NCBI GenBank assembly: GCA_902626645.1
Contig: CACOGC010000001.1
Span: 51,001-115,000 of the forward strand
Length of the DNA: 64,000 bases
Direction: 5' to 3'
Source: an uncultured Pelagibacteraceae bacterium
GTDB taxonomy: Bacteria > Pseudomonadota > Alphaproteobacteria > Pelagibacterales > Pelagibacteraceae
In this document: positions 17,911-26,252 of the stretch, piece after piece
How the letters are laid out: every line of letters begins with the position of its first letter
Numbering within the stretch: the first letter of the stretch is position 1
Notes under the pieces: generated by a model
Database searches by the model: none
Seen by the model: only the letters and a program-made list of their open reading frames with translations
What the model was told of the DNA's origin: nothing
Translations under genes and position numbers: made by a program

Positions 17911-18598
17911 ATTTAGATTTTCTGCTGTCTATTAAAAAATTCTTAACTGTTTCTTGTGTTAATTGGTCAAATGTTTTTCCAAATTTTTGTATTTTCTCGA
18001 TAATAAATGGTGGTATTGTTATTATATGACATTTTAATTGTCTTGCTTGTATATAATTGTAAGGCTCTCTAACACTTGCCCACAAAATTTCAACATTTTT
18101 AAAACTTTTTGCAATTCTAATACTTTTACTAAATTCAGGAACTGGATCTTTACCAGCATCTGCTGCTCTTCCTGCAAAAATAGAAATTATCACTTTTGTT
18201 TTTTTATTAATCATCTTTAAAATTTTGGCTGTTTGTTTGGCTGTATAAACCGCTGTAATATTAAGTTTAATATTCCTATTGTTTAATTTTTTGATGACTT
18301 TGCCCATAAATATTTTTTTTGAATTAATTACAGGAACTTTTACGTAAACATTTTTTCCCCAATTATTAATTTTAAGTCCTTGTTCAATCATTGATCTTGG
18401 ATCATCAGCAAAAACTTCAAATGAAATGGGTTTTTTCTTACAAATTTTAAGAATTTGTTTTGAATAAGACTCATAATCTTTTGCCCCTGCTTTTCGCATT
18501 AAACTGGGGTTTGTAGTAAACCCTTTAACAAAATTAATATTATTAAATTTCTTGATATTATATAGATCTGCTATATCACAAAAAACTTTAATACTCAT
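17900..18598 (-). CDS. Transaldolase / fructose-6-phosphate aldolase family protein
   Basis: Class I (Schiff-base) aldolase of the small TalC/FSA type, 232 residues. It begins with FCDIADLYNIKKF, has TTNPSLMRKAG (about 28-38), the Schiff-base strand NVYVKVPVI with its Lys (about 87), and TAVYTAKQ and ISIFAGRAADAG. In this setting it probably serves as transaldolase in the non-oxidative pentose phosphate pathway, complementing tkt. It is 4 nt downstream of pntB and ends inside the convergent O-antigen ligase-like gene. Confidence 0.85.
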   Translation of the reverse strand: MSIKVFCDIADLYNIKKFNNINFVKGFTTNPSLMRKAGAKDYESYSKQILKICKKKPISFEVFADDPRSMIEQGLKINNWGKNVYVKVPVINSKKIFMGKVIKKLNNRNIKLNITAVYTAKQTAKILKMINKKTKVIISIFAGRAADAGKDPVPEFSKSIRIAKSFKNVEILWASVREPYNYIQARQLKCHIITIPPFIIEKIQKFGKTFDQLTQETVKNFLIDSRKSKFKI

Positions 18599-18602
18599 AC
18601 TG

Positions 18603-20000
18603 CTATAGATTTTTTGTAATATCTTCTGTCATTTTCTTTGCATCAGCGAAAAGCATAAGTGTATTCTCTTTATAAAAAAGATCATTATCAATGCCTGCAT
18701 ATCCAGGTGAAAGACTTCTTTTAACAAATAGAACAGATTTGCATTTTTCAACATCTAATACTGGCATTCCATATATCGGGCTTTGTGGATCAGTTTTCGC
18801 AACAGGGTTTGTTACATCATTTGCGCCAATTACAAAGGCTACATCTGCATTAGCAAAATCATTATTAATCTCCTCTAGTTCAAAAACTTCATCATAAGGC
18901 ACATTCGCTTCAGCCAATAATACGTTCATATGACCTGGCATTCTTCCGGCAACTGGATGAATAGCATAAGAAACTTTAATGTCGTTTTTTTTTAAAGTAT
19001 CAACCATCTCTCTTAATGCATGTTGAGCTTGCGCAACCGCCATACCATAACCCGGAACAATTATAACTGATGATGCATTCTTCATCAAAAATGCAGCATC
19101 ATCTGCATTTCCACTTTTAACAGGTCTCTGTTCTTTAGATGAAGTATCTGACTTTTCATCAGTTGCACCAAAGCCACCCAAGATTACATTAAAGAATGAA
19201 CGATTCATACCCTTACACATTATGTAGGATAATATAGCACCAGATGATCCTACAAGAGCACCTGTAATTATTAATGCTGTATTTTCTAAAGTAAAACCTA
19301 TACCTGCAGCTGCCCAACCAGAGTACGAGTTAAGCATAGAAATCACAACTGGCATGTCTGCTCCACCGATCGGGATTATTAAAAGAAAACCAATTAAAAA
19401 TGAGACTGATAATAATATCCAAAATAAATTTGATGATTGTGTTGAACACAACAAATAAATTAAAATAATTATTGAAATCAGGATTATCGCGTTTAAAGGA
19501 TGCTGACCTTTAAATGTGATTGGCGAACCAGACATAATTCCTTGTAATTTTAAAAAGGCAATTATTGAACCAGAAAATGTGATAGCTCCGACCGCAGCTC
19601 CAATTGACATCTCAATTAAACTACCAAGCTTTATTTTTCCTGGGTTTCCGAGATTAAATGCTTCAGGATTTAAAAAGGCAGCAATTGCCACAAACACCGC
19701 CGCAAGACCGACTAAACTATGAAATCCTGCGACTAACTCTGGCATCGCAGTCATTGGTATTCTGTAAGCAATAAAGGCTCCTATTGAACCTCCGACTAAA
19801 ATAAATATTAGAACATAGACAAATCCGCTTGAAAAATTGCCCATAGATAAAAAAGTAACAGTTACAGCTATTATCATTCCAAGAATACCAAAAAAGTTAC
19901 CTTGTCTTGATGTCTCTGGAGAGGACAGTCCTCTCAAAGCCAAAATAAAAAGCACTCCAGAAATTAGGTAGAAAATTGCTGATAAGTTCGCTGATATCAT
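18603..20000 (-). CDS. pntB: NAD(P) transhydrogenase subunit beta
   Basis: Membrane and NADP(H)-binding subunit of proton-translocating transhydrogenase, which makes NADPH from NADH using the proton gradient. The 465 residues have about eight to nine N-terminal membrane helices (to about 270), a linker, and the soluble domain III (about 300-465) with VIIVPGYGMAVAQAQH, HPVAGRMPGHMNVLLAE, VIGANDVTNPVA and KRSLSPGYAGIDNDLF. Length is normal. It overlaps pntAB by 4 nt. Confidence 0.96.
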   Translation of the reverse strand: MISANLSAIFYLISGVLFILALRGLSSPETSRQGNFFGILGMIIAVTVTFLSMGNFSSGFVYVLIFILVGGSIGAFIAYRIPMTAMPELVAGFHSLVGLAAVFVAIAAFLNPEAFNLGNPGKIKLGSLIEMSIGAAVGAITFSGSIIAFLKLQGIMSGSPITFKGQHPLNAIILISIIILIYLLCSTQSSNLFWILLSVSFLIGFLLIIPIGGADMPVVISMLNSYSGWAAAGIGFTLENTALIITGALVGSSGAILSYIMCKGMNRSFFNVILGGFGATDEKSDTSSKEQRPVKSGNADDAAFLMKNASSVIIVPGYGMAVAQAQHALREMVDTLKKNDIKVSYAIHPVAGRMPGHMNVLLAEANVPYDEVFELEEINNDFANADVAFVIGANDVTNPVAKTDPQSPIYGMPVLDVEKCKSVLFVKRSLSPGYAGIDNDLFYKENTLMLFADAKKMTEDITKNL

Positions 20001-20308
20001 TTTTTATCCTTTTTCTTTTTTTTGTACATTGCAAGCATTCTTTGGGTTACTAAAAAACCACCAAAAATATTTATTGCCGCCAATGCAATAGCTAAAAAAC
20101 CAAAAATACTAGAAGTATTAAACACGTTATCTGAATTACCAGATAATCCTGCTATTATAGCCCCAACGATTATTACAGATGAAATTGCGTTAGTCACAGA
20201 CATTAAAGGTGTGTGTAATGAGGGAGTAACACTCCAAACAACATAATAACCTACAAATATTGAGAGGATAAATATACTCAGTCTGAATATTAAAGGATCA
20301 ATTTCCAT
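19997..20308 (-). CDS. pntAB: NAD(P) transhydrogenase subunit alpha part 2
   Basis: The membrane part of the split alpha subunit, 103 residues with three to four transmembrane helices, including the segment SVTPSLHTPLMSVTNAIS typical of this subunit. In alphaproteobacteria the alpha subunit is commonly divided into a soluble (pntAA) and a membrane (pntAB) gene, as here. It sits between them with a 1-nt gap before and a 4-nt overlap after. Confidence 0.94.
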   Translation of the reverse strand: MEIDPLIFRLSIFILSIFVGYYVVWSVTPSLHTPLMSVTNAISSVIIVGAIIAGLSGNSDNVFNTSSIFGFLAIALAAINIFGGFLVTQRMLAMYKKKKKDKK

Positions 20309-20309
20309 A

Positions 20310-21395
20310 TTATTTAATAAGTGTTTTTTCTATTATTTCGTCCTCTAAATTAATATTTAGTTTTTTATTTTCTTTATCAAACAAATTTTCAACAAAATTA
20401 AACATATTTTTTGCGTATAAGCTAGAAGCAGACACCGGTAGTTTGTTTAAAATATTACTCTCACCCATAATTTTTACTCCATTTTTTTCAATAATTTCAT
20501 CTGCTTTTGTAAATGCAGTGTTACCACCCTGTATAGCAGCTAAATCATAAATAACAGATCCAGCTTGCATATTATTAATCATGTCCTCTTTAATAATAAT
20601 GGGTGCTTTTTTTCCAGGTATCAATGCAGTGCAAATAACAATATCAATTTTTTTTAGTGTTTCAGAGAGTAATTCTTCTTGTTTTTTTTTAAAGTCATCA
20701 GAAGCCTCTTTTGCGTAACCACCTTCAGTTTCTAAATTTTCAGCACCCTCGACTGTTAAAAATTTTCCACCCAAACTTTCAACTTGTTCCTTTGACGCCA
20801 TCCTTACATCTGTAGCAAAAACTATTCCACCCATTCTTTTTGCTGTTGCAATTGCTTGAAGTCCAGCAACACCAGCACCAACAACCAATATCTTAGCAGC
20901 TGGAATAGTTCCAGCGGCTGTCATCATCATTGGTATAGCTTTTTCAAAATAAGCAAATGATTCAATCACTGCTTTATATCCAGCTAGGTTAGCTTGTGAA
21001 GATAAAATATCCATAGATTGAGCTCTGGTTATTCTTGGTAATAATTCTAATGAAAAAAGTTTAATTTTTTTATTTTTAAGTACGTCTAGTTTTTCTTTGT
21101 TATCATAGGGATTTAAAACACCAATTAAAGTTTGATCTTCCTTTAATAATGAACTTTTGTCATCAGATAATAGCCCTAATTGAACAATAACATTTGAATT
21201 TAATATTTCTTTATCCTCACCAGAAAAATTTACTCCTAATTTTTTATATTCTTCATCCATAATTCCTAAATGAGTTCCATAGTCTTTTGATAATTGTACA
21301 TCAAACCCCAATGAAATATATTTTTTTGCAATCTCGGGAGTGATTGCAATTCTTTTTTCGACTTTTCTGTTCTCTAAAATTGATCCAATTTTCAT
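20310..21395 (-). CDS. pntAA: NAD(P) transhydrogenase subunit alpha part 1
   Basis: Soluble NAD(H)-binding domain I of transhydrogenase. I choose ATG 21395 (361 residues): MKIGSILENRKVEKRIAITP aligns with family starts, whereas the in-frame ATG at 21461 reads into the small upstream gene. Motifs: RVAITP-like KRIAITPE, the Rossmann loop VVGAGVAGLQAIATAKRMGG (about 165-184) and the mobile loop region GGYAKEASD. It starts 8 nt after the stop of the cytochrome oxidase subunit IV-like gene. Confidence 0.95.
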   Translation of the reverse strand: MKIGSILENRKVEKRIAITPEIAKKYISLGFDVQLSKDYGTHLGIMDEEYKKLGVNFSGEDKEILNSNVIVQLGLLSDDKSSLLKEDQTLIGVLNPYDNKEKLDVLKNKKIKLFSLELLPRITRAQSMDILSSQANLAGYKAVIESFAYFEKAIPMMMTAAGTIPAAKILVVGAGVAGLQAIATAKRMGGIVFATDVRMASKEQVESLGGKFLTVEGAENLETEGGYAKEASDDFKKKQEELLSETLKKIDIVICTALIPGKKAPIIIKEDMINNMQAGSVIYDLAAIQGGNTAFTKADEIIEKNGVKIMGESNILNKLPVSASSLYAKNMFNFVENLFDKENKKLNINLEDEIIEKTLIK

Positions 21396-21403
21396 TAAAA
21401 ATT

Positions 21404-21514
21404 CTATAATAAGAATAGTGCCATTAAAACCAGTACTAACACTACCGCGATGGTACCCCACAGCACAAACTTTGTAAAATTATTCCAAGTTTTTTTATGG
21501 TTTTCGTTATCCAT
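21404..21514 (-). CDS. Small aa3-type cytochrome c oxidase subunit IV-like protein
   Basis: A 36-codon frame starting ATG 21514. It encodes a short polar head, NHKKTWNNFTKFVLWG, then one membrane helix, TIAVVLVLVLMALFLL. This is the pattern of the bacterial aa3 oxidase subunit IV family (PF07835): a Trp-x-x-Phe-x-Lys-Phe motif before a single helix. The frame lies 5 nt after rpmJ and 8 nt before pntAA. It is shorter than usual annotation cut-offs. Function beyond assisting the oxidase complex is unknown. Confidence 0.75.
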   Translation of the reverse strand: MDNENHKKTWNNFTKFVLWGTIAVVLVLVLMALFLL

Positions 21515-21519
21515 AAAAA

Positions 21520-21645
21520 TTACTTTTGTCTTGCTTTAAATTTAGGATTTGTTTTATTAATAATATAAACTCTCCCTCTACGTCTTACGAGCTTAGAATT
21601 TAAATCTCTTTTCTTAATTGATTTAAGTGAACTTTTTATTTTCAT
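21520..21645 (-). CDS. rpmJ: 50S ribosomal protein L36
   Basis: A 41-codon frame starting ATG 21645 encodes [18 protein letters not shown], then [22 protein letters not shown] and a final Lys. This is the standard L36 of alphaproteobacteria, with RRxGRxYVINK and NPRFKARQ in relatives. There are no zinc cysteines, so it is the C-minus type. It begins 16 nt downstream of the 5S rRNA 3' end. Confidence 0.93.
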   Translation of the reverse strand: MKIKSSLKSIKKRDLNSKLVRRRGRVYIINKTNPKFKARQK

Positions 21646-21661
21646 AATTTTTTAGAGTTTA

Positions 21662-21777
21662 GCCTGGCAAAGTCCTACTCTTCCATGTCTTAAGACAAAG
21701 TACCATCGGCGCTGAAAAGCTTGACTTCCGAGTTCGGAATGGGATCGGGTATTACCTCTTCGCTATAATCACCAGGC
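21662..21777 (-). rRNA. rrf: 5S ribosomal RNA
   Basis: A 116-nt 5S gene. The ends pair as GCCTGG (5') with CCAGGC (3'). The interior has the conserved CCCGATCCCATTCCGAACTC and GCGCCGATGGTACT blocks of bacterial 5S. It is on the minus strand and is not preceded by 23S: the next 42 kb upstream in its direction of transcription is polysaccharide genes. rpmJ follows 16 nt later. Confidence 0.96.
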
Positions 21778-21783
21778 GACGTA

Positions 21784-21811
21784 TTTATACCTAAAGAAAA
21801 ATTTTAGTCAA
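21784..21811 (-). promoter_or_regulatory. Sigma70 promoter of the 5S rRNA gene
   Basis: On the minus strand TTGACT (21811-21806) is followed after 16 nt by TATAAA (21789-21784). The expected +1, 6-7 nt later, falls at 21777, the first base of mature 5S. A run of ten A/T base pairs directly upstream (21810-21819, T on the minus strand) could act as an UP-like element. This is among the closest matches to consensus in the window. Confidence 0.8.
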
Positions 21812-21829
21812 AAAAAAAATAGAAAATTA

Positions 21830-22552
21830 CTAACCCTTAAAAGAATATAAAATTATGGTTTTTAGAGCTATAAATGCATCTTTTAGACCAATTTTTTTTC
21901 CTTCTTCATATGATCTCCCATTGTAGGAAATTGGAACCTCGAAAAATTTATAATTTTTTTTTGCTAATTTAATTGTAACCTCGGGTTCAAATGAAAAACT
22001 TTTTTCTTTAAGATGAATACTTTTTAAAGCTGAAGTTTTGAAAACTTTATATCCAGTTTCCATATCAGTTAAATTTAAATTTATAAATAAATTACACAAA
22101 AAAGTTAAAATCTTATTTGCTAAATAATGCCAAAAAAAATGTATCCTTACATACTTTCCCCCGCCTAAAAATCTGGAACCATAAACAATGTCTGCATTGG
22201 TCTCAAAAAAAGGAACTAACAATTTATAATAGTCAAAAGGGTCATATTCTAAATCTGAGTCCTGGATTATAGTAATATCCCCAGTAATATATTTCAGTGC
22301 TGTGTGAATTGCAGCTCCTTTTCCTAAATTATAATCATGATAATAAATTTGTATTTTCTCATTGTTTGAAAAATTTTTTAATATTTCTTTTGTTCCATCA
22401 TTTGAGAAATCATCAATAATTAAAATTTCATATTTTGAAAATTCATAATTTTTTAAGCTTTGATCTATTTTTTTTAAAATTTCTTTGATTGTGTTTTTTT
22501 CATTATAACAAGGAATTATAATCGAGAGTTTGAATGTTTTTTTATCAATCAT
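21830..22552 (-). CDS. Glycosyltransferase family 2, dolichol-phosphate mannosyltransferase-like
   Basis: A GT-A fold transferase of 240 residues, likely moving a sugar from a nucleotide sugar to a polyprenyl phosphate. Motifs: SIIIPCYNEKNTI (about 10-22), ILIIDDFSNDGT (about 43-54, DD), GKGAAIHTAL (about 77-86), QDSDLEYDP (about 97-105) and ETGYKVF (about 163-169), the last two typical of DPM1/GtrB-like enzymes. No C-terminal membrane helices are present. It follows the large membrane protein gene by 11 nt; such pairs often supply lipid-linked sugar to a GT-C enzyme. It is the island gene nearest 5S. Confidence 0.88.
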   Translation of the reverse strand: MIDKKTFKLSIIIPCYNEKNTIKEILKKIDQSLKNYEFSKYEILIIDDFSNDGTKEILKNFSNNEKIQIYYHDYNLGKGAAIHTALKYITGDITIIQDSDLEYDPFDYYKLLVPFFETNADIVYGSRFLGGGKYVRIHFFWHYLANKILTFLCNLFINLNLTDMETGYKVFKTSALKSIHLKEKSFSFEPEVTIKLAKKNYKFFEVPISYNGRSYEEGKKIGLKDAFIALKTIILYSFKG

Positions 22553-22563
22553 AATTAATTAAT

Positions 22564-24207
22564 TTATTTATTAATTATTAAATATCCATTTTTTTTTTTG
22601 AGCTCTAGCTTATTATACGAGCAGATAAATGGAGTGTTCCAACAAAGCCTTCCTTGCCAACCATTTTTTAAATTTCTTCTAGTATCTGGCTTATAAACTT
22701 TTCTAATTTGATTATATTTTTGGTCATTCAAGATATATCTATTATCTATTTTGATAACACCTAAAAACACTTTATCAACCTTGGTTAATCTAATTATATT
22801 TTTTAAACTGCTAAAAAAAACAAAAGAAATTATAAAAATTATAAAAACTTTTTTTGAAAAAACTCTAGACGTTAATTTACCAATAAGTAAAACAAAAATT
22901 AAAGTAAGAAATAAATATATCGCAAATCTATAAACTGGTGAAAAATTAAGCCAGAATAAAAGTCCCAAAATTAAAAAAAAATATAATCCTAATTTGTTAT
23001 TTAGAATTAATTTATTTTTAATTTTCTTTTTTTGAAAAAATAGAAATAAAAAAATGGGTAAAATTATAGTTAAAAGATGCTCTAAAATTTCAATGAAGTT
23101 TCTTTTAAGCCAATAACCAAACCAATTAAAATTTTTTAAGTATTCTTCTGGAGTTATAATATTTTTTCCTACACTAGAATAGCTTTTATTAATTAATTCA
23201 AGTCGATTCGAGATATTTATATTATCTTCACTAAACCAGCTAACATTCAAACATGTTGAGTTTGATGGAAAAAATATACAACCTGTAAAAATAAATTGTT
23301 GGATAAAAAATGTGATAAATAGAAAATAAATAAATAAAAATTTTAATTTAAAAATTTCAAAATTTAAATCTTTAAAATATTTTAAGTAAAGAAATACCGG
23401 TAAAAGGATTACAGGTATAGTGCTTAATTTAATCATAATTGCAAAAATTGAAAAAATTAGGGTTAAGAAAAAATATTCTTTTCTCTCTTTTTTAAAATCG
23501 ATCTCAGAAAATTTTATGAAGTGGTAAATTGAAAGTACAGAGAAAATTGTAGCTGGTAAGTCTACTCCAAATTCAGAAATTCTAGTAAATTTTAAAATAA
23601 AATAAAATACTGCTGTTAATAGAAAATAATCACTAATTGTTTTTTCATTTTTTGAAATTATTTGATGATAAGAAAATAATATAAAATTTAAATATATTAA
23701 AAAAGATGGCAAAGTTAAAAAATCAAAATTTTTATCACTTAAAAAAAAAATTGAGTATAAGTTTAACCAAATTGAGTTGTAGACATAAGATTGATCAATA
23801 TTTGCAAACCCAAAAATTATTTTTTCTTCAATAAAGCCTATGGCATATGGAAGATGATAATATCCAAAATCTTCATGATATTTTTGTGATAAAAATATAG
23901 GAATGAGAAAAAGAAATATAACAAGGTAATTAATATCTGTAATTTTAGATAATCTTAATTGACTAAATTTTCCTTTAAAAAAAAAAAGTAAGATGCCTAA
24001 AGTAAAAATTAAAACACTTATTATAAGATTTATTTTAAAAAAAAAGTGAACAATTGTTATTAAAAAAGTAATTAGTATAAAGCCCAAAAATATTTCAAGG
24101 AAAAAATTTTTTTTAATAGTTAAATTGATCAGTCTTCCGTACCCAGATATCGACAACGATAAAAGAACAATACCCGCAGTAAAGATAAGTATCTGAAAAA
24201 AAATCAT
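22564..24207 (-). CDS. Large membrane protein, putative GT-C glycosyltransferase
   Basis: A 547-residue protein with about 11-13 hydrophobic helices and a periplasmic loop near residue 120 with YHEDFGYYHLPYAIGF, where acidic and His residues sit after the first helices as in GT-C/GT39-like enzymes. I cannot name the family. Its neighbour is a DPM1-like transferase that could supply polyprenyl-phosphate sugar, the donor type GT-C enzymes use. The C-terminal 60 residues are soluble. An acceptor on the O-unit or lipid is possible but not shown. Confidence 0.6.
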   Translation of the reverse strand: MIFFQILIFTAGIVLLSLSISGYGRLINLTIKKNFFLEIFLGFILITFLITIVHFFFKINLIISVLIFTLGILLFFFKGKFSQLRLSKITDINYLVIFLFLIPIFLSQKYHEDFGYYHLPYAIGFIEEKIIFGFANIDQSYVYNSIWLNLYSIFFLSDKNFDFLTLPSFLIYLNFILFSYHQIISKNEKTISDYFLLTAVFYFILKFTRISEFGVDLPATIFSVLSIYHFIKFSEIDFKKERKEYFFLTLIFSIFAIMIKLSTIPVILLPVFLYLKYFKDLNFEIFKLKFLFIYFLFITFFIQQFIFTGCIFFPSNSTCLNVSWFSEDNINISNRLELINKSYSSVGKNIITPEEYLKNFNWFGYWLKRNFIEILEHLLTIILPIFLFLFFQKKKIKNKLILNNKLGLYFFLILGLLFWLNFSPVYRFAIYLFLTLIFVLLIGKLTSRVFSKKVFIIFIISFVFFSSLKNIIRLTKVDKVFLGVIKIDNRYILNDQKYNQIRKVYKPDTRRNLKNGWQGRLCWNTPFICSYNKLELKKKNGYLIINK

Positions 24208-24213
24208 TTTAGC

Positions 24214-25155
24214 TTATATATGAGAATTTTTAAAATCTCTTATTATTTCATCTAGCACTTTTGAAAAGTTCATTTTTGATTTCCATCCATAACTTTTTGC
24301 CAAAGTAAGATTTAATTTTTTTCTCATCACACCGTCTAAATTTTTATCATTATCAAATTTTATTAGTACAAGAGGGTCAATTTTTTTTTTAACCAAATTG
24401 GCATAATTTTTAATACTCATTTCCACATTTGAACCAATATTAATTAAAGATTTTTTTGTTTTTTTTCGAAGAAAAAATTCACAAGCATTCGCAACTTCAT
24501 CTACATATAAAACTTCTCTTAAAGGTTTTCCAGTTCCCCATAATTTAACCACTTTATCTTTTTTCTTTGCTTTACTTGCTAAATATATTTTCTTTATCAA
24601 AGCTGGCAAAAAATGAGAGTTTTGAGAATCATAATTGTCATTAGGACCAAATAAATTACAAGGCATAAGACATATATAATTTGTATTATATTGCTTGTTA
24701 AAAGACTCAATCATTTTAATACCTGCAATTTTCGCAACTGCATAACTCTCATTAGTTTCCTCTAAAAGTCCTGTCATTATTTGACTTTCTTTAATTGGTT
24801 TTTTTAAATGTTTTGGATAAATACAACTCGAACCAAACAAAATTAATTTTTTCACATTATTTATATGGCTTGACGAAATTAGATTTGTTTGAATTTGCAA
24901 ATTATCGCTAATAAAATTTGCCGGGTATTTAATATTGGCTTTAATTCCACCAACTTTCGCAGCCGCGATAATCACTGCATCTGGTTTATTTTTTTTAATA
25001 AATTTTTTAACAGCGATTTGATTTCTAAGATCAAGTTTTTTTTTATCGACAGTTATTATTTTTTTATACCCTTTTTTTTTTAAAATTCTATAAATTGATG
25101 AACCAAGCATTCCATTATGACCTGCAATAAATACTTTGCTGTTAATATTAATCAT
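24214..25155 (-). CDS. fcl: GDP-L-fucose synthase
   Basis: Epimerase-reductase that turns GDP-4-keto-6-deoxymannose into GDP-L-fucose with NADPH. The 313-residue SDR has FIAGHNGMLGSS (about 9-20), AAAKVGGI (about 67-74), FGSSCIYPK (about 107-115) and ESYAVAKIAG with the YxxxK catalytic pair (about 136-140), plus LMPCNLFGPND. This matches GDP-fucose synthase closely. It overlaps gmd by 8 nt, forming the usual gmd-fcl unit. Confidence 0.94.
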   Translation of the reverse strand: MININSKVFIAGHNGMLGSSIYRILKKKGYKKIITVDKKKLDLRNQIAVKKFIKKNKPDAVIIAAAKVGGIKANIKYPANFISDNLQIQTNLISSSHINNVKKLILFGSSCIYPKHLKKPIKESQIMTGLLEETNESYAVAKIAGIKMIESFNKQYNTNYICLMPCNLFGPNDNYDSQNSHFLPALIKKIYLASKAKKKDKVVKLWGTGKPLREVLYVDEVANACEFFLRKKTKKSLINIGSNVEMSIKNYANLVKKKIDPLVLIKFDNDKNLDGVMRKKLNLTLAKSYGWKSKMNFSKVLDEIIRDFKNSHI

Positions 25156-26188
25156 GGCTATTTTCTAGCTCGTGCTGTATCATTTCATCTATAAGATTAT
25201 CTATGGATATTTTTGGGTACCATTTTAGTATTTTTTTTGCTCTTAAGGCGTTACTTTTCAAGTAATCAACTTCTAAAGGTCTGAAATATCTTGATCTACA
25301 TTCAATAATAATCTTTTTGGTCTCAGTATTAACTGCTTTTTCTTTAATACCTTTTCCTCTCCATTTAATATCCAATCCAACTTTCTTTGCAGCTCTATTA
25401 ACAAAATCTTTAATTGTAAAAGTTTTTCCTGTTCCGATTACAAAATCTTCAGGTTTTTTTTGTTGCAATATTTTCCACATTGCCTCAACATAATCTCTTG
25501 CATGACCCCAATCTCTCTTAGAATACAAATTACCTAAAAATAATTTTTTTTGAAAACCTAATTTTATTTTAACTAAACCCTGTATGATTTTCTTTGTGAC
25601 AAAAGTTTCACCTCTTATAGGACTTTCGTGATTAAATAAAATACCATTACATGCATATATTCCATAAGCATCTCTATAATTTTTAGTAATCCAATGAGCA
25701 AAACACTTTGAAACACCATATGGACTTACTGGGTGAAAAGATGTTTTTTCGTTTTGAAATTTAGCTGTTGTCTTACCAAACATCTCAGACGTGCCTGCTT
25801 GATAAAATTTCACTTTTTTTTCTAAATTTAAACTTCTAATGGCTTCTAAAATTCTAAGTGTTCCGAGGGCATTAACATCAGCGCTATATTCAGGAACCTC
25901 AAAAGAAACTTTTACATGAGATTGAGCAGCTAGATTATATATCTCCCTAGGATTGACTTTTTTTATTATATTTAGAATTGATGAGGCATCAGTTAAGTCA
26001 CCATAAAGAAGCACAAAATTTGATTTATAATTTATATCTTTGTAAATATCATCAATTCTTTGAGTATTAATTATCGAGGACCTTCTTTTTACACCATATA
26101 CAATGTAATTTTTATTAAGTAAAAATTTCGATAGATATGCACCATCTTGTCCAGTGACACCAAATATTAATGCTTTTTTCTTTTTCAT
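25148..26188 (-). CDS. gmd: GDP-mannose 4,6-dehydratase
   Basis: Converts GDP-D-mannose to GDP-4-keto-6-deoxy-D-mannose. The 346 residues show IFGVTGQDGAYL (about 8-19), GVKRRSS, LYGDLTDASS, AAQSHVKVSF (about 87-96), the active site GTSEMFG (about 131-137) and SPYGVSKCFAHW (YxxxK), then FNHESPIRGETFVT. All are diagnostic. It heads the gmd-fcl pair; 64 nt separate it from the gene upstream in its direction of transcription. GDP-mannose itself must come from a ManB/ManC pair not seen in the window. Confidence 0.95.
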   Translation of the reverse strand: MKKKKALIFGVTGQDGAYLSKFLLNKNYIVYGVKRRSSIINTQRIDDIYKDINYKSNFVLLYGDLTDASSILNIIKKVNPREIYNLAAQSHVKVSFEVPEYSADVNALGTLRILEAIRSLNLEKKVKFYQAGTSEMFGKTTAKFQNEKTSFHPVSPYGVSKCFAHWITKNYRDAYGIYACNGILFNHESPIRGETFVTKKIIQGLVKIKLGFQKKLFLGNLYSKRDWGHARDYVEAMWKILQQKKPEDFVIGTGKTFTIKDFVNRAAKKVGLDIKWRGKGIKEKAVNTETKKIIIECRSRYFRPLEVDYLKSNALRAKKILKWYPKISIDNLIDEMIQHELENSHD

Positions 26189-26252
26189 TCTGACTTTATT
26201 ATTTATTAATTATATTTATATAATACAATCAAGTTTTTAATTCCAGATTAAG

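Noticed and set aside
21404..21461. Longer pntAA start at ATG 21461
   Set aside because: The extra residues overlap the small oxidase-subunit gene in another frame and do not align with the family. MKIGSILENR at 21395 is the usual N-terminus.
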